Below are positions 53,938 to 62,710 of a DNA stretch of 64,000 bases, one piece after another (within the stretch, counting starts at the first letter, position 1; each line of letters starts with the position of its first letter). The notes under the pieces are model-generated. The model was not told where the DNA came from. It worked only from the letters and a program-made list of their open reading frames with translations, and ran no database searches. A program made the position numbers and the translations under genes. The DNA comes from an uncultured Isosphaeraceae bacterium (GTDB lineage Bacteria; Planctomycetota; Planctomycetia; Isosphaerales; Isosphaeraceae): contig CAMFLR010000003.1 of assembly GCA_945957605.1 (NCBI GenBank), positions 372,001-436,000 of the forward strand, in the 5' to 3' direction.

Positions 53938-54801
53938 ATGCGGATCTCGGCAAAGCGTCAGTTGGATTGGCAGCTTGAGTTTTCGAACAATGACGACACG
54001 AACCGGCTGACGGACTTTCGTGGTGAGGCAAGAGGCGTTGGCGCAATTACGCTGGGCAGTGGCGAACCGCTCGTTCTGATTCCCGGGCTCGCTGGCGGTG
54101 TTGAACTGGTCATGCCGCTGGCTCAGCAGCTCTCGAGCCGCTATCGCGTGATCGTGCCGCACCTGCGAGGCGACCGTGGTTACCTGGGCAACAATCCCGG
54201 CGATCTGGCCGACCTTGCCGATGACCTTGCCGCCACACTCGACTCGCAGGGACTCGAACGACCGATCGTGACGGGCGTTTCGTTTGGCGGCGCTATCGCG
54301 CTTGAATATGCGGTCCACTATCCCCAGCGGGTGGGTGGGCTCGCCCTCTGGGGCGTCGAGGCGAAGTTCCGGCCGACACTGGGGACGACCGTTCTCAAGC
54401 GCGTCCTCGAACGGTATCCGTTGCCCAGTGATAACCGTTTTCTGAACCAGTTCTTCAACGTGCTTTATGGCAGCAAGCCCGAGCCATCGCCGCTCGTCGA
54501 TTTCGTCGCCGACTCGTGCTGGAAGACCGATCAGATGGTCGTTTGCGACCGACTGGCCCGGCTCGAAACTTTTGATGTCAGCGATCGCCTCTGGCGGATC
54601 GATGCTCCGACGGTCGTGCTGGCCGGCTCGAAAGACGTTGTCATTCCCGCCAAGCGCCAGCGCGTGCTCGCCGATAGCATCTCGGGAGCTTCGTTCGCCG
54701 AAGTCGCCGGGGCAGGGCACATCGGATTTCTGACGCATGCTGACGAGGTGGTTGCTCAGGTGTCCGACCTCGTCCGCAAGGTTCGCCGTTCTTACTGCTG
54801 A
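53938..54801 (+). CDS. alpha/beta hydrolase
   Basis: A 287-residue alpha/beta-fold hydrolase without a clear signal peptide. The oxyanion-hole region is LVLIPGLAGGVE, the nucleophile elbow GVSFGGA (Ser), the acid Asp is in LAGSKDVVIP, and the catalytic His in GAGHIGF. A cap domain sits between strands 6 and 7. The substrate is unknown; the family includes esterases, haloalkane dehalogenases and C-C hydrolases. The ATG at 53938 has GGAGG 4 nt upstream. It has its own -24/-12 promoter and diverges from the sigma-54 activator, so it is the likely target gene. Confidence 0.87.
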   Translation: MRISAKRQLDWQLEFSNNDDTNRLTDFRGEARGVGAITLGSGEPLVLIPGLAGGVELVMPLAQQLSSRYRVIVPHLRGDRGYLGNNPGDLADLADDLAATLDSQGLERPIVTGVSFGGAIALEYAVHYPQRVGGLALWGVEAKFRPTLGTTVLKRVLERYPLPSDNRFLNQFFNVLYGSKPEPSPLVDFVADSCWKTDQMVVCDRLARLETFDVSDRLWRIDAPTVVLAGSKDVVIPAKRQRVLADSISGASFAEVAGAGHIGFLTHADEVVAQVSDLVRKVRRSYC

Positions 54802-54834
54802 GGCGTCGACAAACCTTGATCGGGCCAATCACGT

Positions 54835-54858
54835 GAGCCTGCGGCATGCCGCGGGCTC
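54835..54858. repeat. 24-bp near-perfect palindrome between convergent genes
   Basis: GAGCCTGCGGCA followed by TGCCGCGGGCTC is a 12+12 palindrome with a single T:G pair. It lies between the hydrolase stop (54801) and the Rieske oxygenase stop (54880) and may act as a bidirectional transcription barrier, though there is no T run. Confidence 0.55.
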
Positions 54859-54879
54859 GCTGTGTTTATGAGCTTCAGA

Positions 54880-55980
54880 TCAGTTCGCGACTGGACCAAT
54901 CTTGGCGACGATCCACCTGTCGAAGTCTTGCAGCAATTGCTCGCGCTCGGAATAAGGCCCGGGCGTGAACGACCGCGACTTCAGGCCGAGTTGCGTCAAT
55001 TCCGAAACATGCCAATCCTGGCGGTTGGTTAAATCCCAGAAGGCGACGGCGTCGGACGCGTCGAAGCCGGGGCGGGCCATCTCGTCGGGAGTGAAATGCC
55101 ACTCGCAGATCACCTCGGTGCGATCGGGCGCGATCGGCCGGAGGATATGCGTCATCACATAGTCGGGATGCAGACTCAACAGCAGGTTGGGCAGCACCGC
55201 GTAGTAATAGACGTGGCGGCAATCTTCGCGACTTAGCCCCGGTAGATTGTGCCGAGTAGCCGCGCCGTCGAGTGACATCGTGGCGATGCCTTCCCGCAAA
55301 TCCATCTTGCCGCCGAGATATGTTGAAGCGATGTCGCCGGGTTCGTTCTGACCGGAGAGATAGTGCGATACCTTCGCAAGCGCGGGATGGATCACCGGGC
55401 AGTGCAGGCACTCCGAATAATTCTGAATGATCAGTTTCCAGTTTGCGGCGACGTCGTACACAACACGCGCACCACGTTTGAGTGATGCCATGTCCCACGC
55501 GGCGAACTTTGTTGGCAGGTCGCGTAACTGTTCAAGCAAAGGCAGAGGATTCGCGGCAAAATTCAGGAAAAGGTGACCATCCCACTCGGAACAAGCGACC
55601 GGTTTCAGGCCGTAGTCGGCCTTGCGAAAATGCTCGCCCTCTTCGAAGTGCGGAGCGGCGACGAGCTTGCCGTCGAGGTCGTATGTCCAGGCGTGGTAAG
55701 CACATTGCAGGCGCTGGGAGTGTCCGCCAGCGCCTTCGCAAACGCGCGTACCGCGATGGCGGCAGACGTTGTAGAACGCGTTGATTTTACCGGTGGCGTC
55801 GCGCGTGATGATCACGCTCTCGCCGGCGAATTCGCGCACGATGTAATCACCAGCGCTCGCGACGTCTTCTGCGCGGCCGATGCAGAACCACATCGCGCCG
55901 AACACGGTATCGCGCTCACGCGCAAACACGTCGGCACTTGTGTAATATTCTTTGGCGAGCGTGTGGCCGTGGTCGGGCAT
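54880..55980 (-). CDS. Rieske-type aromatic-ring-hydroxylating oxygenase, alpha subunit
   Basis: A 366-residue non-haem iron oxygenase. The Rieske [2Fe-2S] site is CRHRGTRVCEGAGGHSQRLQCAYHAW (C-x-H and C-x2-H, about residues 71-96). The catalytic domain has NYSECLHCPVIHPAL with the two iron-ligand His residues, and an acidic ligand is expected near the C-terminus. Family members oxidise aromatics, carnitine/glycine-betaine-type compounds or other substrates; the substrate cannot be named. The ATG at 55980 has AGAGG 7 nt upstream and lies 22 bp after the ferredoxin stop, so the two genes form an operon with the ferredoxin as the likely electron donor. An ATG at 56040 would overlap the ferredoxin gene. 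Confidence 0.88.
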   Translation of the reverse strand: MPDHGHTLAKEYYTSADVFARERDTVFGAMWFCIGRAEDVASAGDYIVREFAGESVIITRDATGKINAFYNVCRHRGTRVCEGAGGHSQRLQCAYHAWTYDLDGKLVAAPHFEEGEHFRKADYGLKPVACSEWDGHLFLNFAANPLPLLEQLRDLPTKFAAWDMASLKRGARVVYDVAANWKLIIQNYSECLHCPVIHPALAKVSHYLSGQNEPGDIASTYLGGKMDLREGIATMSLDGAATRHNLPGLSREDCRHVYYYAVLPNLLLSLHPDYVMTHILRPIAPDRTEVICEWHFTPDEMARPGFDASDAVAFWDLTNRQDWHVSELTQLGLKSRSFTPGPYSEREQLLQDFDRWIVAKIGPVAN

Positions 55981-56002
55981 TGGTTTGCCTCTGTTGCCGG
56001 CG

Positions 56003-56239
56003 CTACCCGTCGTTGCCAATCGCCTCGACGGGGCACTCATCCATGGCGGCTGTGCAGGCTGCGATTTCAGCAGGGCCCGCCGGTTGGCGATTCACGTAAG
56101 AATACCGCTTTCCCTTGCCGGTTTTGAGCGTGAAGTTCGCGGGAGCCGTTTCGCGGCAGAGTTCGCAGTCGATACAAGTTTCGTCGACGTAAAAACGTCC
56201 CGGGATATTCTCGGCGACTTTCTTGGCTTGTTCGGCCAT
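56003..56239 (-). CDS. single-cluster ferredoxin
   Basis: A 78-residue ferredoxin. The Cys pattern CIDCELC followed by a distant ECP (C-x2-C-x2-C...CP) is that of a one-cluster [4Fe-4S] ferredoxin of the Desulfovibrio/Thermotoga type; a further Cys is in AACTAAM. The start is placed at ATG 56239 (MAEQAKK); a GTG at 56260 is possible. It lies immediately upstream of the Rieske oxygenase gene and would deliver electrons to it. The 5' side is insulated from ilvC by a strong terminator at 56300-56351. Confidence 0.85.
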   Translation of the reverse strand: MAEQAKKVAENIPGRFYVDETCIDCELCRETAPANFTLKTGKGKRYSYVNRQPAGPAEIAACTAAMDECPVEAIGNDG

Positions 56240-56299
56240 GATCTGTCGTGCCCCGGGCACTTCGCGAAAGGTTGGTCGAATCCAGGTTGAAATACAAGG

Positions 56300-56351
56300 A
56301 AAAACCGTCGCGTCGTCCGCGAGATCAGTCGATCTCAGGGACGCCGCGACG
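56300..56351 (-). terminator. strong intrinsic terminator after ilvC
   Basis: On the minus strand CGTCGCGGCGTCC pairs with GGACGACGCGACG (12 of 13), enclosing a second perfect stem GAGATC-GACT-GATCTC. The T run TTTTT follows. It is 35 bp after the ilvC stop and separates ilvNC from the ferredoxin-oxygenase pair. Confidence 0.9.
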
Positions 56352-56386
56352 TTGCGTGACTTGCAAATGCTCTCAGCCGAAACCGA

Positions 56387-57391
56387 TCAAACTTCCTTCG
56401 AGTCGATCCAGGTCATGAGCTTGCGGAGCTTCGCACCGACCTGCTCGACTGGGTGCTGGCGCTCGCGGCGCTTGGTGGCGAGGAAGCCGGGGCGGCCGGC
56501 CTTGTTCTCGAGGATCCACTCGCGAGCGAACTGGCCCGACTGGATCTCCTTGAGAATCTTACGCATCTCAGTGCGGGTCTCTTCGGTGATGATCCGAGGA
56601 CCGCGGGTGTAGTCGCCGTATTCGGCCGTGTTCGAGATGCTGTAACGCATGTAGTTGAGGCCGCCCTGGTAGAGCAGGTCAACAATCAGCTTCAGCTCGT
56701 GCATGCACTCGAAGTAGGCGCTTTCGGGCTGGTAGCCAGCTTCGATCAGCGTCTCGAAACCCATCTTCACGAGGGCGCTAACGCCGCCGCAAAGCACGAC
56801 CTGCTCACCGAAGAGGTCGGTTTCGGTTTCTTCGGCGAAGGTCGTCTGCAACACACCGCCGCGGGTACCGCCGATTCCCTTCGCATAAGCGAGGGCCAGC
56901 GCCTTGCCGCCGGGGGTGCAAGTTTCGCTGGTGGCGATGAGGCAGGGGACGCCGCCGCCCTTGACGAATTCGCTGCGGACGAGGTGGCCGGGGCCCTTGG
57001 GGGCGATGAGGGCGCTATCGACACCATTCGGCGGCACAACCTGGCCGAAGTGGATGTTGAAGCCGTGCGAGCACAGCAGCAGGTTGCCGGGCTTGAGGTG
57101 CGGCTTGACGTCCTTGGTGTAGATGTCGGCGGTGACTTCGTCGGGCAGCAGGAGGTTGACGAGGTCGCCCGCTTCGGCGGCTTCGGCGGCCGAAACCGGC
57201 TTGAAGCCATCTTTTACCGCTTGGTCGTAGTTCGGGCCACCCGGACGCTGGCCTACGACAACCGTGCAACCCGAGTCGCGCAGGTTCTGGGCCTGCGCAT
57301 GGCCCTGGCTGCCGTAGCCAATGATCGAAATGGTCTTGCCCTTGAGCAAGCCAAGGTCGGCGTCCTGATCATAAAAAATCGTGGCGGCCAT
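56387..57391 (-). CDS. ilvC: ketol-acid reductoisomerase (class I)
   Basis: A 334-residue NADPH-dependent enzyme of valine, leucine and isoleucine biosynthesis; it isomerises and reduces acetolactate or acetohydroxybutyrate. The Rossmann domain has the [17 protein letters not shown] loop; [10 protein letters not shown] and the Mg-binding [11 protein letters not shown] follow. The C-terminal knotted helical domain contains [39 protein letters not shown]. The length is normal for class I. ATG 57391 has GGAG 6 nt upstream. It follows ilvN with a 169-bp gap holding two hairpins. Confidence 0.96.
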   Translation of the reverse strand: MAATIFYDQDADLGLLKGKTISIIGYGSQGHAQAQNLRDSGCTVVVGQRPGGPNYDQAVKDGFKPVSAAEAAEAGDLVNLLLPDEVTADIYTKDVKPHLKPGNLLLCSHGFNIHFGQVVPPNGVDSALIAPKGPGHLVRSEFVKGGGVPCLIATSETCTPGGKALALAYAKGIGGTRGGVLQTTFAEETETDLFGEQVVLCGGVSALVKMGFETLIEAGYQPESAYFECMHELKLIVDLLYQGGLNYMRYSISNTAEYGDYTRGPRIITEETRTEMRKILKEIQSGQFAREWILENKAGRPGFLATKRRERQHPVEQVGAKLRKLMTWIDSKEV

Positions 57392-57560
57392 CAAACTCTC
57401 CGACTTCGGTACGTCTCTAGAGGTATCGGGGAAGGAAACGGCGCTGCCCGTCAGTTTTGGCTGACGGACAAAACCTGGCTGGCGGGACGAATCGAGCCGG
57501 GACGACCTCCCGGCTCATCGCGTTAATGCTTTGGCTGAAACGGTTTGGGCAGCGGGACGA
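57392..57560 (-). promoter_or_regulatory. ilvN-ilvC gap with two hairpins
   Basis: On the minus strand GAGCCGGGA pairs with TCCCGGCTC (9 bp, around 57487-57512), and CCGTCAG pairs with CTGACGG (7 bp, around 57451-57470). Neither has a T run. They may adjust ilvC expression relative to ilvN; no branched-chain-rich leader ORF is seen. Confidence 0.45.
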
Positions 57561-58160
57561 TTAAAGGCTCGAGTGCCCGACAACCGCCGATTCGGCCTCT
57601 TCTTCGACGACTTCTTGCCGTGAAACATGGCTATTTCGCACGAGGGCGATTCGGCCGGTGCGAACGAGCTCGCGAATGCCGTAGGGGCGCATCGCGTCGA
57701 CGAAGGCTTCGAGCTTCTTTTCCTGGCCCGTCATCTCGATCATCATCTGTTCGGGACCGACGTCAACGGTCCGGGCACGGAAGATGTCGACGAGCGTTTG
57801 AACCTCGGCGCGACGCGCGGGCGGAGCATCAACCTTGATGAGCATCAAGTCGCGCTCGACGTAATCCTCACGCGAAATGTCGACAACCTTGACGACGGTG
57901 ACGATCTTTTCGAGCTGCTTGCGGATCTGTTCGAGCATCCGGTCGTCGCCAACGAGTACGACCGTAATTCGTGACAGGTGCGGATCTTCCGTCTCACCGA
58001 CGGCCAGGCTGTCGATATTGAAACCACGCGAGGCGAACATGCCCGATACGTGGGCCAGTACTCCGGGCTGGTTCTGCACCAGGGCCGAGAGAACGTGACG
58101 CATACGGCCAGAGCCGCGCTGCGTGGTGTCCGCGGATGAGGTTGCCGACGACGAGGCCAT
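57561..58160 (-). CDS. ilvN: acetolactate synthase small (regulatory) subunit
   Basis: About 199 residues from ATG 58160; the core begins MRHVLSALVQNQPGVLAHVSGMFASRGFNIDSLAVGETEDPHLSRIT (from ATG 58103), the ACT domain that binds valine for feedback inhibition. The second half (VERDLMLIKVDAP...RARTVDVGPEQMMIEMTGQEKKLEAFVDAMRPYGI) is the conserved IlvN C-terminal domain. Most IlvN proteins start close to the MRHV position. The extra N-terminal segment is Ser/Ala-rich, and a still longer GTG start (58196) would make it look like a signal peptide, so the start is uncertain. It is upstream of ilvC; ilvB is not in the window. Confidence 0.9.
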   Translation of the reverse strand: MASSSATSSADTTQRGSGRMRHVLSALVQNQPGVLAHVSGMFASRGFNIDSLAVGETEDPHLSRITVVLVGDDRMLEQIRKQLEKIVTVVKVVDISREDYVERDLMLIKVDAPPARRAEVQTLVDIFRARTVDVGPEQMMIEMTGQEKKLEAFVDAMRPYGIRELVRTGRIALVRNSHVSRQEVVEEEAESAVVGHSSL

Positions 58161-58394
58161 CAGAAGGGTCGCTCCCAGCAATAGTGCAAGGCGCACGTAC
58201 GAAACGGGCTCGAAGCAAAATCGAAAGCCCTAGTTTACGAAGCCCGGCCGCCATTCACAACGGCAAACCTGGCGGAGCTTGTGCGTCTGAGTGCAGGGAC
58301 ACGTCTGCGAAACAGGACGTTCGCTGGGAGATTCCCGGTCGAAGTGAGAAATGTGCCAACGCCGGCACGCATGATTTCGATTCAACGCCAACAA

Positions 58395-58862
58395 TCAGAA
58401 GTCGGACGGGAATTCCTTTTCGAGCCGCTGATTCTCGATGCGACGGAATTTGCGTTTAACGAGTACTCCGGCGCCAAGGAGGATCAGTGCGAAGATGATC
58501 GCCCTTGGCAGAACGGTAAGCACCGTCTTTGGTTCGTTTGAAAGACCAAAAATGAATGTAGAGAGCCCGATCATTAGTCCCGAAACGAATGTCGTACAAG
58601 TTGTAAGTTTTCCTTCAAGACTTTTTCGAATCGCCGCCCGCCGTTGTTCGCGCGGAACGTCGGCATTTGGGACGAAATACTTGTTGATAAGCTTGCTTGT
58701 AGATTCTGACGTCTTGTCGTGGTGGCACGGAGGCTCACCCGGTTTGATCTTGGATCCACAAAAGGCACAGCGGCTACAGTTGGGGCAGGGCTGACCGTTC
58801 AGTTCGTAAACGGCACACTCGCAGGCGGGGCACCAGATGTAAAAGGTTGTGTCATGCGTCAT
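58395..58862 (-). CDS. zinc-ribbon membrane protein of unknown function
   Basis: A 155-residue protein. Residues 11-47 hold several CxxC pairs (CPAC, CPNCSRCAFC) consistent with one or two zinc ribbons. Two hydrophobic segments follow (about 88-105 and 118-135), and the tail is basic (KRKFRRIENQR). The function is unknown. It sits upstream of ilvN on the same strand with a gap of more than 200 bp, and diverges from the TPR-like gene. Confidence 0.68.
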   Translation of the reverse strand: MTHDTTFYIWCPACECAVYELNGQPCPNCSRCAFCGSKIKPGEPPCHHDKTSESTSKLINKYFVPNADVPREQRRAAIRKSLEGKLTTCTTFVSGLMIGLSTFIFGLSNEPKTVLTVLPRAIIFALILLGAGVLVKRKFRRIENQRLEKEFPSDF

Positions 58863-59087
58863 TGCTGTGTTCTTAGGAAAGCAAACTTGTGTGGTTGCTC
58901 GTCGGCTAATTGCGATTCTCTGATTTTGTTGGATTCATACATGGCGTCAACGTACATTGCACGTCCTCCGTGCGCGGACGATAGCTGATATTTTAATAAG
59001 CGGACATGCAACTCATTCGTTCCGTTCACGCCGGGTTACGCTTCCGTTTACGGCCGTGGCCGTTCCCTCCCATTCGGATCACCGATC

Positions 59088-60518
59088 ATGCGACGGCTCC
59101 TCGCGCTCAGCTTGGCTTTAGTTGTCGTTCAAATTGCGGATGCGGCAGAGAAGCCAATCCCGCAAGACAAGGCTAAAATTGAAAAGAATCGCCGTGATTG
59201 CGTGGAATGGAACAGACAAACGATACGAGTGGCGTACGAGAAGGTCGGAAAGCGGAACCCCCGCTGGGACAAACTCGCACTCGACGCACTCGATGTCGCC
59301 GTCCGCTTTTACAGCAAGCAAACCGATCCCGAGCCATCCACCCGCGACCTCTACAATACGGCGAAAGCCGCCGTCGACGCAGGGTGTGACGATCCCTACA
59401 TCGTCTATCAGTTCGTCGGGAACATGCGATTCAACAGTTTGGCGGAGGAACTCGAAATCAACCGAAGGATGGCGGAAGCCACCAAGACGCTCGCCGCTTC
59501 AAAATATCCTGCATTCCGTCGCGCCATCGCACACAGACGGGCGGGCGGTTACATCTCGAACTCTCCTGGGATGGACGACGCAAACCGCAAGGAAGTCGAG
59601 AGTCATCTCGACGCTGCTCTCGTGCTTCTGGCGGAGAGTATCGTAAACGACGAGCGGAACCTCTTCTGGGAAGACATCTGGTTCGAGAAGGGAAGAGAGC
59701 TCATTAGGTTGTATCGCAAGATCGGAAAGACTCCGGAGGCGGCGGTCGAACGGGTTCACGCGGAGTTTCAGAAGCATCCGGAAACTAAGGTCCTCGCGCT
59801 CCAAACCAAGGGCGCTTTCTGGTTCAACTATGGCTGGGAAATGCGTTCCGCTGCATTTGCGCCCAACGTTCCAATAGATCGAGCCCGGTTGTTTCACGAG
59901 TATCTCTCGCAAGGCAAGAAAGCCCTTGAGGAAGCGTGGAAATTTCGGCCTAATGATGCGCGCACCGCGACCTATTTACTCGACATCGACAAATCAATTG
60001 GTGGCGATCGCGCAGTGATGGAACAGTGGTTTGAAGCAGCGATGAAGGCCGACGGAGACAAATTGGCGGCATGCTCGACCAAGCTTGACTGGCTTGATCC
60101 CAAATGGCACGGCAGTCCCGAAGAGATGATGGCATTTGGTCGTGCTTGTCGCGAGACCGGCAATTGGTGGGCAGGAATAACGCTGCTCTCAACTCGTGCC
60201 CATCTCGTCTATTCGGGCATGCTTGGAGACGTCGGCCGGAGGCAATACCTGGCGACACCGGAAATCTGGGACGAGATTGCGCCTGTGTTTGACGAATATC
60301 TCAAGCATCGTCCCAATGACGCGGTCGCCCGAAGCAAATATGCGGCGATGTGCTTTATGGGCCGCCACTTCCGTGAAGCCCACGCCCAATTCGAGATCTT
60401 GGGGCTTCGCCTTACATCTTGGTCTGACTTTCCCTACGTCCCACTTCCTACATTGCGAGCGATGAAAGAGGAAACCGCCGAAATCGTCGCCAAGATGCCG
60501 GCCGTCAAGAAACCCTGA
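59088..60518 (+). CDS. exported TPR-like helical repeat protein (DUF4034-like)
   Basis: A 476-residue predicted exported protein. A signal peptide (1-20, LLALSLALVVVQIADAAE) is followed by amphipathic helix pairs resembling TPR units, such as RELIRLYRKIGKTPEAAVERVHAEF and GKKALEEAWKFRPNDARTATYLLDI; the length and motif spacing recall DUF4034-like proteins. No catalytic residues are apparent. It probably mediates protein-protein contacts in the periplasm or envelope. It is followed by the PiT gene in the same direction, with 163 bp between. Confidence 0.65.
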   Translation: MRRLLALSLALVVVQIADAAEKPIPQDKAKIEKNRRDCVEWNRQTIRVAYEKVGKRNPRWDKLALDALDVAVRFYSKQTDPEPSTRDLYNTAKAAVDAGCDDPYIVYQFVGNMRFNSLAEELEINRRMAEATKTLAASKYPAFRRAIAHRRAGGYISNSPGMDDANRKEVESHLDAALVLLAESIVNDERNLFWEDIWFEKGRELIRLYRKIGKTPEAAVERVHAEFQKHPETKVLALQTKGAFWFNYGWEMRSAAFAPNVPIDRARLFHEYLSQGKKALEEAWKFRPNDARTATYLLDIDKSIGGDRAVMEQWFEAAMKADGDKLAACSTKLDWLDPKWHGSPEEMMAFGRACRETGNWWAGITLLSTRAHLVYSGMLGDVGRRQYLATPEIWDEIAPVFDEYLKHRPNDAVARSKYAAMCFMGRHFREAHAQFEILGLRLTSWSDFPYVPLPTLRAMKEETAEIVAKMPAVKKP

Positions 60519-60681
60519 TCAAGAGATGTGCAATCCTGGAATTGGGGACCGAGTCATTCGACCTAAGTTTTGTGAGACCTAACCTCGCTTGCCGAGATCG
60601 CTCGGTCCTCGTATCCTCCCAGCTGCGATGGAGCGCCTGCAACAATCGCACTGATTCGGGGTCTCGAGCGGAGTGAAGCGA

Positions 60682-62154
60682 GTGGGTGCCACGTTTTGGG
60701 AAGCATTCGGCAGCCTTCCGCTGACGAATCAGGTGTTCTTCTGTACCGCACTCGCCGTCGCGTTTGGATTTGAATTCATCAACGGTTTTCACGACACCGC
60801 CAACGCCGTGACGACCGTGATCTACACGCATACGCTCAAGCCGACGCCGGCCGTGCTCTACTCCGGCGTTCTCAACTTCCTAGGCGTCATGCTGGGAGGG
60901 ACGGCGGTCGCCTTCAGCATCGTGAATCTGTTGCCGGTCGACTTACTCGTCGATTCGGCGTCGGTGCGGTCGATCGTCATGGTGCTGTCGCTCCTGCTCG
61001 CGGGAATCATCTGGAACCTGGGCACATGGTGGTATGGTTTGCCCGTTTCGAGTTCACATACACTTATCGGGTCGATTCTGGGTGTCGGGCTGGCGAATAG
61101 CCTGATGACGCGTGGCAATCTGTCGGGTGTGAACTGGTCGAAGACGCTTGAGGTTGGCCTGGCGCTCGTCATCTCGCCGCTCATCGGTTTTGCGGCTGCG
61201 GCTGGGTTGTGCTTGATGATGAAGCGATTCATTCGCGAGCCTCGGCTTTATCAACCTCCGGAAGAAGGCGACAAGCCACCTGGCTGGGTGCGAGGTGTTT
61301 TGCTAGCAACTTGTGGCGGCGTCAGTTTTGCGCATGGATCGAACGATGGCCAAAAGGGGCTTGGGCTGATTTTGCTTGCGTTGATCGGCTTCATGCCATT
61401 GCATTACGCGCTCGATGTGACTCATCCTCATAAGGCGAAATTGGTACGTGAGTCGGCGATTGCGATCACCGAATCGCTCGAGAAATCAGGCGAGAATGCG
61501 ATACCGTCGGCGCTTCACGATGATCTTGCGATGATCGCACGCGACCTCGAGGGCAAGACGAGCCTTAATGAGGTTCCGGCGCCGGAACGTTGGAAATTGC
61601 GGCAGGCGATCTTTCGGATTCGCGGTTCGATCAAGACACTGCCGATTTCTCCGGATCTCCGTGAGAAATTGGCGAGCCCGCAGAAGAACCTGGACCACGC
61701 GATTGAATTCATTCCTCCCTGGGTTGCGCTTGGGGTTGCTCTTGCACTCGGGATCGGTACGACGATTGGCTACAAACGAATTGTCGTGACAGTGGCCGAG
61801 AAGATTGGCAAGACTCACATGACGTATGCCCAAGGGGCAGCGGCGGAGATGGTCGCGGCGGCGACGATTTCGCTGGCCGACATCGCCCACATGCCGGTGA
61901 GCACGACGCACGTGCTGTCGTCGGGCGTTGCAGGGACGATGTGGGCGAACAACTCGGGAATTCAGCGATCGACGGTTCGCAGAATCGCGCTCGCATGGGT
62001 GCTTACGCTACCTGCGGCCACAGTGCTTGCCGCCGGGCTTTTCTCGCTTGGCGACTTGCTCATCCCTGCCGCGCGGCCATCGCGAGCCGTGGCCAAGTCG
62101 CATGACGCTCATGTCGCACGAGTTGTGGTCAACGCTCAAGAAAACGGATTGTAA
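60682..62154 (+). CDS. pit: inorganic phosphate transporter, PiT family
   Basis: A 490-residue inner-membrane phosphate:cation symporter. Both PiT signature halves are present: N-terminal INGFHDTANAV with SSSHTLIGSILGVG, and C-terminal SFAHGSNDGQKGLG with MPVSTTHVLSSGVAGTM. About ten to twelve hydrophobic helices flank a long cytoplasmic loop (about 260-350). The GTG at 60682 has GGAG 8 nt upstream; the GTG at 60673 overlaps that GGAG and is less likely. No PhoU-like partner is adjacent. Confidence 0.94.
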   Translation: MGATFWEAFGSLPLTNQVFFCTALAVAFGFEFINGFHDTANAVTTVIYTHTLKPTPAVLYSGVLNFLGVMLGGTAVAFSIVNLLPVDLLVDSASVRSIVMVLSLLLAGIIWNLGTWWYGLPVSSSHTLIGSILGVGLANSLMTRGNLSGVNWSKTLEVGLALVISPLIGFAAAAGLCLMMKRFIREPRLYQPPEEGDKPPGWVRGVLLATCGGVSFAHGSNDGQKGLGLILLALIGFMPLHYALDVTHPHKAKLVRESAIAITESLEKSGENAIPSALHDDLAMIARDLEGKTSLNEVPAPERWKLRQAIFRIRGSIKTLPISPDLREKLASPQKNLDHAIEFIPPWVALGVALALGIGTTIGYKRIVVTVAEKIGKTHMTYAQGAAAEMVAAATISLADIAHMPVSTTHVLSSGVAGTMWANNSGIQRSTVRRIALAWVLTLPAATVLAAGLFSLGDLLIPAARPSRAVAKSHDAHVARVVVNAQENGL

Positions 62155-62247
62155 AATCAGTCGATACCGCTGCGTTTGATAAAAGACGCTGTGTTCTCAT
62201 GCGAGTACAGCGCGAATTCACACGCGCTAAATTCGAAAGACAGACTC

Positions 62248-62291
62248 TTGATCTTGCCTACAGTCGTCGGTAGGATTGCCGACATCTGTAG
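62248..62291 (+). promoter_or_regulatory. blaI promoter with overlapping dyad operator
   Basis: TTGATC (62248-62253) and TAGGAT (62271-62276) are 17 bp apart, a good sigma-70-like promoter. An imperfect inverted repeat covers it: CTACAGTCGTCGG (62258-62270) and CCGACATCTGTAG (62279-62291), 11 of 13 positions complementary, with TACA/TGTA half-sites like BlaI/MecI operators. The repressor ATG follows 24 bp later, so autorepression is likely. Confidence 0.68.
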
Positions 62292-62314
62292 GTAACAATC
62301 CGGAGGGCTGCTCC

Positions 62315-62710
62315 ATGAGCGAACTCGACCCGCCCGCGCTTTCTGATGCTCAGCTTGAGATCATGAATATCGTTTGGTCGCGCGAAGAAGTGACCGTCGC
62401 CGAAGTTTGGAAGGAACTGGCCGAGCATCGCACGGTGGCGCGAAACACCGTGCAAACGCTGATGGTCAGGCTTCACGAACGCGGTTGGTTGCACTGTCGC
62501 GACGAAGGCCACGCGTTTCGATACAGCGCGGCATTACCTCGACAGGCCACTCTCGGCGCGATGGTGCGCAAGTTCGTGGATACCGCATTCGGCGGCTCGG
62601 CCGAAGGTTTGGTGCACGCATTGCTCGATGGCCGTGGAGTATCGAAAGACGAGGCAGAACGGATCCGTGCGCTGATCGATCAGACCCAAAAGCCGAGGAG
62701 GTCGCGATGA
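62315..62710 (+). CDS. BlaI/MecI/CopY-family transcriptional repressor
   Basis: A 131-residue winged-helix repressor. The DNA-binding domain (LSDAQLEIMNIVWSREEVTVAEVWKEL...RNTVQTLMVRLHERGWL) is typical of BlaI/MecI, and the C-terminal helices mediate dimerisation. In the known system a membrane metallopeptidase (BlaR1) triggers cleavage of the repressor. ATG 62315 has GGAGG 8 nt upstream. Its stop overlaps the M56 peptidase start in an ATGA junction. A dyad in its promoter is the likely operator. Confidence 0.92.
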   Translation: MSELDPPALSDAQLEIMNIVWSREEVTVAEVWKELAEHRTVARNTVQTLMVRLHERGWLHCRDEGHAFRYSAALPRQATLGAMVRKFVDTAFGGSAEGLVHALLDGRGVSKDEAERIRALIDQTQKPRRSR

